This document shows, in pieces, positions 9,201 through 15,889 of a DNA stretch of 22,527 nucleotides. The translations under genes and the position numbers were made by a program. The stretch spans positions 1 to 22,527 of the forward strand of contig SMOI01000469.1 in assembly GCA_008000375.1 (NCBI GenBank). The letters run 5' to 3'. The notes below the pieces were generated by a model. The model worked only from the letters and a program-made list of their open reading frames with translations. It was not told where the DNA came from and made no database searches. The DNA is from Poteriospumella lacustris (taxonomy: Eukaryota; Sar; Chrysophyceae; Chromulinales; Dinobryaceae). Within the stretch, counting starts at the first letter, position 1, and every line of letters begins with the position of its first letter.

Positions 9201-12200
9201 GAGTGCCCAGCCATCTCGACAGCCTTCGACCACGCCGACGGCCCAACCGAGTAGACAGCCTACGTCGCTGCCATCGTCGCAGCCAACCAGCAGACCGAGT
9301 TCACAGCCGTCAATTCAGCCATCGTTGCAGCCCATGCGACAACCGTCGGCTCTGCCGAGTGATCGTCCATCAACACAGCCTAGCCAGCATCCGTCTTCAC
9401 AGCCGACTCATCAACCATCAGCACCACCGTCTGTGATGCCTTCGAGTCAGCCAAGCGGCAGACCATCGTCGGAGCCCAGTGCTCAGCCGAGTAGACAACC
9501 AACGACTCAACCGTCGTGTGAGCCAACGTCGAAGCCTTCAGTACAACCGACAGGGCAGCCATCGAGCCAGCCAGTGGCAGCCCCTTCAAGTCGACCGTCG
9601 AGGCAGCCTTCTGCACAACCGAGTGCCCAGCCATCTCGACAGCCTTCGACGACGCCCACGTCTCATCCCAGTAGACAGCCCACGAGGCAACCATCGTCGC
9701 AGCCCACCAGTGGACCCAGTACACAGCCTTCAATGCAGCCATCGGTACAGCCCACGCTGCAGCCTTCGACGCAGCCCAATGCAAAGCCGTCCCGCCAACC
9801 CTCGAGCCAGCCAACGTCTGTGCCCAGCAGACAGCCCACGTCGAAGCCTTCAGTACAACCGACAGAGCAGCCATCGAGGCAGCCAGTAGCAGTCCCTTCA
9901 AGGCAACCGTCGAGGCAGCCGTCTGCACAACCGAGTGCCCAGCCATCTCAAGAGCCTTCGAGCACGCCGACGGCCCAACCGAGTAGACAGCCCACGAGGC
10001 AACCATCGTCGCAACCGACCGGCAGGCCAAGTTCGCAGCCCACATCACAGCCCACTGCACAACCGACGCTGTGGCCCAGTGCACAACCGACCACGAGGCC
10101 TACATCACGCCCCACGACACAGCCGACGCGTCAACCCACGGCGCTGCCCACAGCACAGCCAACGGGAGAGCCTACGTCGCGACCCAGCGGACGACCCAGT
10201 CGATGGCCCATTGCCCAGCCCACGTCGCAGCCGACGCTACAACCCTCCGCACAGCCCTCGGGGCAGCCTACGCGGCAGCCTACGCGGCAGCCCACGTCGC
10301 AGCCGTCGCACAGCCAGAACTTCGCCTGGGAGGCGACGCTCGCTGCGTTGAAGGCACTGACCGTCAACGGCACTGCGACGGGGCACAACGCGACAGCGGG
10401 CGGCAGCAAGGCGCAGCTGACGTCGCTGGTGCAGACGGTGACGGCGTCGCTGGCATCGCTGACGACAGCCGCGGTGACCGGCGGTGCGGCGTCTTGGTCC
10501 GTCGAGTCGCTGACGCCTGCGGCGCAGGTGACGACGGCAGAGCTCAGCGTCGTCGTCGCGGCGGTCAACGCCAGCCGTCGCGGCCTGTTGCCGTCCGTCC
10601 GCGTCGGCGACGCCAACGTCAGTCTCGCGACGTGGACGACGTCTCTTGGCGCCAACAGCTCCGCGCCCAACGTCTTCGTCTCGTTCGTCGCGTACGCCGC
10701 GTCGCTTGTCGCGTCGCTCGCGGGCACGACGCAGGTCACGACGCTGACGACCAACGTTTCGTCGCCGTACGCGTCGCTGCCGTCGCAGCTGTCGTCGGCC
10801 ATCGTCAGCGTCCAGGTGACGCGGCCCAACGGCTCGGCGCTCGCGACGCCGCTGCGCTTCGACGCGAATTTGACGCTGACGGCCGCCGCGGCCGCGATGA
10901 ATGCGACGGTGTTGGAGACGCTGGAGCACGACTGTGTCGTGGGCCGCCGCGAGTTGATCTCGCGGCGCTGTCGCCTGTCGTCGGTGGTGATGAACCTGAC
11001 GTGCAGCGGGGAGGCGGCGGCGTCGGTGCGGCGGACGTGTCCGGTGCCGCAGCGGGCGTGTTCGGTGCTGCGGGTGTCGGACCTGTCGGTGGCCAGTGCG
11101 GACTACTGTCGCGCGACGGTGTCGGGCGCGACGGTGGCGTGTCGCTGCGGCTACGAGGCGCAGAACCGGTCGTCGGCGGCGGCGGTGGCGAGTCTGTTGG
11201 CGGCGACGGGCGGGGCGATCAACGTGGCGGTGGTGACGCAGTTCGTGTCGGGCGGGTTCGACGGGAGCATCGCGGACCCGCGGCAGGCGGGGCAGCAGTT
11301 GGTGCAGCAGTCGACGGCGGTGCTGGGCGCGTTCGGCGGGGTCCTGTTGGTGGGCGGGTGTCTGCTGGCGGCGCTGTGGTGGGCGCAGTACGCGTCGGTC
11401 GCCGGTGGGAGGCAAAAGGCGGCGCCGGCGTCGAGTGGGTCGGAGGAGCCGCCGCCGAAGGTTGACCACGAGGCGGAGGCGGAGGCGGCGGCGGTGGACG
11501 AGGCGGAGCGGTCGGCGACGGTGGCGGCGCTGGCGACGCGGTACGTGTGGTCGGTGGTGCCGCCGGGGCTGCAGGCGCAGCGGCCGTGGTGGGCGCGGTG
11601 GTGGCGCGCGCTGAGCGAGCAGCACGTGTATCTGCGCGTGCTGCGGTCGCTGCGGCAGCTGGCGGCGTCGTCGGGGGCCGCGGAGGCGTCGTCGCTGGCG
11701 CGCGGGTCGCGGGCGGCGTACCAGCGAGTGCGGCAGGCGACGATGCTGGACGTGGTGCAGCTGCTGACGGAGTTCACGGCGGCGTGTCTGGTGCTGGCGC
11801 TGGTCTTCGACCTGCAGTACCCGTCGGACGACGGCAGCTGCGCGGCGCAGGCGACGGTGGCGGCGTGTTTGGCGCGGACGTCGCCGCTGGACCCGACGGA
11901 GAGCTACTGTGTGTGGCGCGCGTACGTGGCGCCGTCGGCGGGGCAGCTGTCGGAGCTGCGTCCGGACGGACGGGGCGGCTGGGCGGTGCTGCAGGAGGTG
12001 ACGCTGGAGGCGGCGCTGCTGCCGACGGCGGCGGCGGACTGGCAGGCGTGCGGCTACAACGAGACGCCGCGGTCGGTGTCGGCGGCGCTGCTGGCGCTGC
12101 TGCTGGCGTCGGCGCTGTCGGTGCCGGTGAGCGTGGCGCTGAGTCGTCTGATGGCGGCGATTCGGTCGCGGCCGATGCGCGAGCTGTGGACGCGGCAGGC

Positions 12201-14151
12201 GCTGTCGTCGCTGGCGTCGCAGGCGACGGCGACGAAGGCGACGCGGGTGTCTCCGCAGGGGCCGGGGTCAGACGAAGCGACGGCGGCGGGCGACGGTTCG
12301 CGGGGGCGACTGTCGGCAGCGTGGGCGGCGGTGGTCGGGTGGTACGCGCGCCTCGTGGTGACGACGCCGGAGGTGTCGCTTGAGGCGGCGGAGGCGCGAC
12401 GGCGGCTTCTTCGTCGTTGGCGATCGGCGGCCGGGACGGTGGGCGACGAAGCGGCGCCAACGAAGCCAACAGCCGCGTCGCAGGGCCGTCGCGCGGGTGT
12501 GGCGGGTGCGGCGGTGACGTCGTCGTTGGCGATGGCGTCGTTGGCGTCGACGTCGGAGGAGGCATCGTCGGTGTGGCAGGCGCCGTCGGTGGAGACGGAG
12601 GAGCAGCGGCAGTGGCGCCAGCGGCTGCAGCACGCGACGGAGGCGGAGTTCGGTCCGTCGCTGGTGCAGCGGTGGCTGGTGGAGGCGACGGCGGCCGACG
12701 AGTCGGCGGGGGCGTCGACGGCGCTGGCGGTGCAGCTGGAGGCGCACGCGTCGTCGCAGGCGTTCGCGACGGGTGCGGCGCGGTACGGCAGCCTGTTCGT
12801 GGTGCTGGCGCTGAACGTGGCGGCGCTGTACGTGGTGGCGCTGAAGGGCGCGAGTCGCGGGCTGGACTGGCAGGTGCGGTACCTGTCGGTGTGTCTGCTG
12901 AACTGGGTGTCGGAGACGTGGGTGGTGCGGCTGTGCGAGGTGTCGGCGGTGCACTGGTGGCTGCCGCGGGGCCAGTTGGCGACCGTGACGCGGGCAGTGG
13001 CGGAGGTGGCTCGTGCGCTAACGGCGGCGGCGGCGGCGGTGCGACAGACCCACGACGGCGGTGCGTGCGACGGGTCGTCGGTGACGGCGGCGCTGGCGAG
13101 CGCGCGGCCGCAGCTGCTGGAGAGTCAGGCGGCGCTACGGCACGGCGGCGGCGGGGCGTCTGGCGCTGCGACGGCGCTTGGGCCGCGGTCGCCGTTGACA
13201 GAGGCGACGTGGACGGCGTTGCTGCCGTCGTCGTCACCATCGTTGTCACCGTCGCAGTCGTTGTCGATGGCAGCCGACGGGTCGATGCGGCGGTGGCTGG
13301 CGCAGCGTCCGTACTGGCAGCAGTGCGGCGTGGTGCGGCTGGCGGCGACGGCGCTGCTCGTGTGTCTCGTGTATCTGTGGTCCGCGATGCGCGGCCGCCG
13401 CGAGACGCTGACGACGTCGGGCTTCCTGCTGGCGCTCGTGGCGGCCGCGGTCGCCGTCGTCGCGGTGGCCGCGCTTCGGAGCGGCGCCGTTGTCGGGTGG
13501 CCGTCGTCGCTGCGGTCAACGGTCGCGCCGGACGGTGCCCTCCGTACAGCGCCGCCGCCTGTCGCTGTGCTGTCGTCGCTTCCATCGGCCGCCGTCGTGG
13601 CGTCGCCGCCGTTGCCGACGACGTTGCCGATGCCGCACGACGGTTCCGCGTCGAAGCTGTCGTCGGCGGCGTCGCTGCGGCTGCACGAGGCGGTGGCAGC
13701 GGTTGCGCCCGGTGGGTCACAGCCGGCGAACGACGCGCTGCTCGCCGCCGTCGATACGCTCGACGATGTCGCGGGGCCGAAACCGTTCCAGCGGTCGCCA
13801 TCGGCGTCATCGTCGTCGCCGGCGTCGTCGTTGGTGTCGTCGTGGGGGTCGCTGTCGTCGTTCTCGTTCTCGTCGCAGACGACCGCCGCGGTGCAGCCGT
13901 TGCCATCGCCACGTGTCGTCGTTGCTGACGAAGCGAAGAGGGCCGATGTCCTCGACAGCGAGTCGCTGTCCAGCGACGGGCGCCTCGGCCCCGTCGTCGT
14001 CGTCGTTCGCAGCGGTGACGATGACGATGAAGACAGCGACAGCGACAGCGGCACCAACAGCGATGACGCGTGGCGGTTCTCCGATAGCGACTCCTACGAC
14101 GACCGTGACGAGGGGCGTATGAGCAGCTTCGCGGGGTCTTTGTCGGTGTGA
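6262..14151 (+). CDS. Giant stalked cell-surface membrane protein with two RCC1-like propellers, copy A
   Basis: An intronless frame of 2,629 codons. I start at the ATG at 6262, which opens a clear signal peptide (MTPLLWWLLFCGWVYVTTQA); an in-frame GTG 15 bp upstream is not needed. Domains: propeller 1, residues about 22-368 (seven RCC1-like repeats, HTCA...CWG.N..GQLGDG); a P-S/T-x-Q linker, 369-392; propeller 2, 393-740 (seven more); a stalk of about 152 P-S/T-x-Q/R tetrapeptides, 741-1350; a membrane-proximal domain, 1353-1688, with clustered Cys (ending CRCGYE) and N-glycosylation sequons; then hydrophobic spans near 1689-1712, 1828-1852, 1940-1964, 2175-2197, 2204-2230, 2358-2378 and 2382-2406, with long polar loops and an acidic Ser/Asp tail ending SSFAGSLSV. 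RCC1 propellers bind proteins or other ligands, so a surface receptor, adhesin or channel-like role is plausible. The first span, long cytosolic loop and later spans loosely recall polycystin-1-like proteins, but I see no diagnostic motif. Confidence 0.93.
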   Translation: MTPLLWWLLFCGWVYVTTQAADIALGNFHSCAVSSQQGLMCWGYNFYGQLGLGTATDTNSASPVTSMSNVDDVATRASHTCAISVGQLYCWGRNSEGQLGTDNDTDSSTPVAVLAGVQAVGVGIAHTCATRTTGHVWCWGNNANGRLGDGTTTSSNVPVQVSLWNMSVVSIAVGGQHSCVVLSNSSVACWGRNTNGQLGIGSTLDSYVPVVLRDITGSATIAAGPFHTCVLYTVGTVACWGNNDNGRLGLGDTTVRTTPADIPSLSSVSTLALGSSHTCALLSDGTVKCWGGNSNGQLGDGSTTDQYSPVAVPSLTSVSSIAAGGTHTCVVLTSGAAQCWGSSSDGQLGAGSLTSSTAPVTVSNFYNLPTSQPSSQPSLQPTAAPSQKPTGSIVLGAYHTCALFVEKGMMCWGSNIYGELGDGTATFSSAPVYVTVVSDVTAMALGQYFTCTLLSAGTVSCWGANNLGQLGDGTVASRTTAQTIASLTGVKAIAAGPIHVCAIVAGRTVKCWGQGTEGQLGDGLGASSAMPVTAIGVDFAIGIAAGGAHMCALLQGGAVTCWGGNSDGQLGDGTLTNSNTAVTVTSLTDAMVISLGNAHSCALINDDTVKCWGGNFFGQVGDGTYTSVNVPVSVTGVSAISAISAGWYFSCGLNTTGSVLCWGDNLYGQLGDRSTTVSPVAVSASAITTATALGTGYEHTCVIVNNESAKCWGNGDSGQLGDGTTTTSALPVSVINFFIDPTSQPSSQPSRQPTSNPVSPTSQPTRQPSTQPTAQPSSQPTGQPSMQPSGQPSSQPSRQPSSQPSRQPSSQPSRRPTCQPTSIPSGQPSSQPTGQPSGQPSQQPSSQPSCQPSSQTTAPPSSQPTMQPSGQPTQQPSQQPTGQPSTRPSNQPTVQPTRQPSSQPTSRPSSQPSMQPSEQPTLQPSTQPNAKPSRQPSSQPTSVPSRQPSSKPSVQPTGQPSRQPVAAPSSQPSRQPSAEPSAQPSRQPSTTPTAQPSRQPTSLPSSQPTSRPSSQPSIQPSLQPMRQPSALPSDRPSTQPSQHPSSQPTHQPSAPPSVMPSSQPSGRPSSEPSAQPSRQPTTQPSCEPTSKPSVQPTGQPSSQPVAAPSSRPSRQPSAQPSAQPSRQPSTTPTSHPSRQPTRQPSSQPTSGPSTQPSMQPSVQPTLQPSTQPNAKPSRQPSSQPTSVPSRQPTSKPSVQPTEQPSRQPVAVPSRQPSRQPSAQPSAQPSQEPSSTPTAQPSRQPTRQPSSQPTGRPSSQPTSQPTAQPTLWPSAQPTTRPTSRPTTQPTRQPTALPTAQPTGEPTSRPSGRPSRWPIAQPTSQPTLQPSAQPSGQPTRQPTRQPTSQPSHSQNFAWEATLAALKALTVNGTATGHNATAGGSKAQLTSLVQTVTASLASLTTAAVTGGAASWSVESLTPAAQVTTAELSVVVAAVNASRRGLLPSVRVGDANVSLATWTTSLGANSSAPNVFVSFVAYAASLVASLAGTTQVTTLTTNVSSPYASLPSQLSSAIVSVQVTRPNGSALATPLRFDANLTLTAAAAAMNATVLETLEHDCVVGRRELISRRCRLSSVVMNLTCSGEAAASVRRTCPVPQRACSVLRVSDLSVASADYCRATVSGATVACRCGYEAQNRSSAAAVASLLAATGGAINVAVVTQFVSGGFDGSIADPRQAGQQLVQQSTAVLGAFGGVLLVGGCLLAALWWAQYASVAGGRQKAAPASSGSEEPPPKVDHEAEAEAAAVDEAERSATVAALATRYVWSVVPPGLQAQRPWWARWWRALSEQHVYLRVLRSLRQLAASSGAAEASSLARGSRAAYQRVRQATMLDVVQLLTEFTAACLVLALVFDLQYPSDDGSCAAQATVAACLARTSPLDPTESYCVWRAYVAPSAGQLSELRPDGRGGWAVLQEVTLEAALLPTAAADWQACGYNETPRSVSAALLALLLASALSVPVSVALSRLMAAIRSRPMRELWTRQALSSLASQATATKATRVSPQGPGSDEATAAGDGSRGRLSAAWAAVVGWYARLVVTTPEVSLEAAEARRRLLRRWRSAAGTVGDEAAPTKPTAASQGRRAGVAGAAVTSSLAMASLASTSEEASSVWQAPSVETEEQRQWRQRLQHATEAEFGPSLVQRWLVEATAADESAGASTALAVQLEAHASSQAFATGAARYGSLFVVLALNVAALYVVALKGASRGLDWQVRYLSVCLLNWVSETWVVRLCEVSAVHWWLPRGQLATVTRAVAEVARALTAAAAAVRQTHDGGACDGSSVTAALASARPQLLESQAALRHGGGGASGAATALGPRSPLTEATWTALLPSSSPSLSPSQSLSMAADGSMRRWLAQRPYWQQCGVVRLAATALLVCLVYLWSAMRGRRETLTTSGFLLALVAAAVAVVAVAALRSGAVVGWPSSLRSTVAPDGALRTAPPPVAVLSSLPSAAVVASPPLPTTLPMPHDGSASKLSSAASLRLHEAVAAVAPGGSQPANDALLAAVDTLDDVAGPKPFQRSPSASSSSPASSLVSSWGSLSSFSFSSQTTAAVQPLPSPRVVVADEAKRADVLDSESLSSDGRLGPVVVVVRSGDDDDEDSDSDSGTNSDDAWRFSDSDSYDDRDEGRMSSFAGSLSV
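8482..10308 (+). repeat. 12-bp-periodic coding repeat (P-S/T-x-Q stalk), copy A
   Basis: About 152 consecutive tetrapeptides of the form P-[S/T]-x-[Q/R/P], encoded by 12-bp units that vary at the third residue and at synonymous sites. Higher-order structure is present: the segment starting GAAGCCTTCAGTACAACC at 9111 recurs at 9531 (420 bp later) and at 9843, and a block of about 90 bp around 9020-9105 recurs 732 bp later. Both 420 and 732 are multiples of 12, so changes in copy number keep the frame. Pro- and Ser/Thr-rich repeats of this type are expected to form an extended, probably glycosylated rod. Confidence 0.9.
10784..12147 (+). repeat. Near-identical block shared with copy B (20370-21733), likely gene-conversion tract
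   Basis: Line-by-line comparison at a fixed offset of 9,586 bp shows 1,093 bp with no difference (10784-11876), two substitutions at 11877 and 11879 (changing Thr to Lys), then identity again to 12147. The sequence just 5' (10320-10783) differs at many sites, and the sequence just 3' has substitutions and a 14-codon length difference. The block encodes the second half of the membrane-proximal domain through the third predicted membrane span. Confidence 0.85.
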
Positions 14152-14792
14152 AGCAGGTGCAGCGGCGACAGGGTCGCGGTTCATGCTCTCTGGGTGTTTC
14201 TGTGTATATCTGCGTCAGTCTGCGTTTGCTGCGGGCGGTTTCATTTTTGTTTTGGCGAGCCTTGTCGCCACGAACGGCAATTTGGTGTTTCCTTGTTGAC
14301 GTACGAACAGTACGTGGGGTGTGTTTATCATATGAGTCGACCGTGTTTATCATATGTGTCGTGTCTCCACGTGGGACACGGTTGTGCCTCCTTTGTTCGA
14401 TCCTTGAGCTGCGTGTGCTGTGTGTGAGTCTGCGCTTTTCGTCGTAGCTGGGATCGTCTCCCCTGGGCAGAGAGGTCAACAAGCTCCTCCTGCTCAGGGG
14501 TGAATGAGGATTGAGAGCAGTGCAAGAGCTTGACGTTGGCATCGAATAAGAATCGGTGCAGTACGAGGCGCTGAAGTGTCCAGAGTACCCACAGCCCCCC
14601 CTCCAACGGTCTTGTGCATGCGTCTTTCCTTGAAGCCAGTTTACACTTCACCTTGAACCCTGAACTCTTCTCGTCTGCTGAACGTAGACATACATATACA
14701 TACTGGCATCATGGAAACGTGCGTTCGAACATCTGCGATTGCGGTAGAGTCGATATGAATCAATACATTGCTTGCTTAGAGAATTTTTGTAT
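14152..14792. other. 3' flank of copy A, no gene seen
   Basis: Sequence between the stop of copy A and the start of the second duplicated flank. It contains a 14-bp direct repeat (GTGTTTATCATATG at 14321-14334 and 14343-14356) and T-rich stretches, but no convincing coding frame. The end of a reverse-strand frame that begins here (14542) is antisense to copy A and is treated as a shadow. The 3' untranslated region and polyadenylation site of copy A should lie here; I cannot place them. Confidence 0.6.
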
Positions 14793-15889
14793 TATAAGTG
14801 TCACAACGGTGTCGTGTGTCTCTGACACAGCAGACAGTGCACGTGCATCCATTCGCATGAGAGTGTTAACACATACGACTCCACATGACACAGGTCCGAG
14901 GCATCGCTGTCGATGGCACCAATCCTGGTGCACACGCCGACTCATCACCGACGACATAGGAGCGACCACACAGCCAAGATTCCGCTACAAAGACGCGCTG
15001 AGACGTGGCCTTGGCCCTCAGTGTGTTGGCGGGGAGACCAGTCGAACTTCGTTCTGACCGCTGAACAATGGCAACGGACCACAGCATCAACACCAACGCG
15101 TGGAGGCCTGCGCGTCAGGCCACCAGAGGAACCAGTCGTCACTGCTGCGAGGCTGTCACCTGCTGCAAAAGAACCAGAATGGTTGAAGCTACTAGTATCA
15201 TCGCTTGGCTACACAGCAGCTTCCCGATGCTCGACAGCGCATAGCGTCGAAACGACCAGTCACTGGAAAGAAAGACTTGATTATGGGTCCCTCACAAAAC
15301 TGCTGAATCGTGTAGGAACGGCAATGACAGCTGGTGATTCCAGCAATATGGGGGGCGTATTGATTGGAAAGGTCTGTGCAAGCTCTCGTTGGGTATTATC
15401 AATGAACTTAGAACACAGGGATCAGATGCTATTTTGTTTCTGCTCTCGTCCTGATGTCCACAATCAATCCCAACTTGTTGATCATCAAGCAGTCGACCGT
15501 TATTTGTTGTTCGATTGATTGAGCGACGAACGAAGTGATCGGACCGGCCGAATATCATCGTCATCGCGGCTTGTCTGCTCGCAGCCGTACCGAAGCCCTT
15601 CCTACTCACGTATATATATGTGGGTTCTTCGACAGTACAAATGTACCTCCTGACTGTCTGTCCGTCTGTCCGTCTGTCCGTCTGTCCGTCTGTCCGTCTG
15701 TCCGTCTGTCGCTGTTGGTCAAAAAGACTGAAAGCGGATCTTGTCAGGCGCCTCCTTTTTCACAATCGAATTCCTTCGACAGCGACCCACCCACAGTCGA
15801 CACATCGCACTTGAATATTGTGTCGAGAATTGTTTTGGTCGCTCTTTGGCTATGATATCCAGTGAAGTGGTATTGTGTGCGTGATTCAA
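14793..15889. repeat. Duplicated 5' flank of giant gene, copy B (presumed promoter region)
   Basis: Aligns with 5096-6261 from TATAAGTGTCAC onward and ends at the ATG of copy B. A reading frame stays open here from 14913 to 15518, and peptides from it (such as SRPDVHNQSQLVDHQAVDR) can be found in the copy A flank, but there they are split over different frames by small indels. Most differences between the two versions would change amino acids, so I regard the block as non-coding or as a decayed gene remnant that was carried along with the duplication. Confidence 0.85.
15657..15704. repeat. TCTGTCCG octamer minisatellite, copy B
   Basis: Six perfect tandem TCTGTCCG units about 190 bp before the copy B start codon. 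The equivalent tract at 6039-6074 has three perfect units and is interrupted. Confidence 0.9.

Noticed and set aside
14380-14410. tRNA-like TTCGATCC box near 14394
   Set aside because: No matching acceptor stem, D-arm or anticodon arm upstream at the right distance.
11774-14542. Reverse-strand open frame of 922 codons antisense to copy A, starting in its 3' flank
   Set aside because: It is rich in Arg, Pro, Thr and Ala with no domain, as expected from reading GC-rich codons backwards. The sense frame has membrane spans and a conserved paralogue; shorter antisense frames over both copies look the same.
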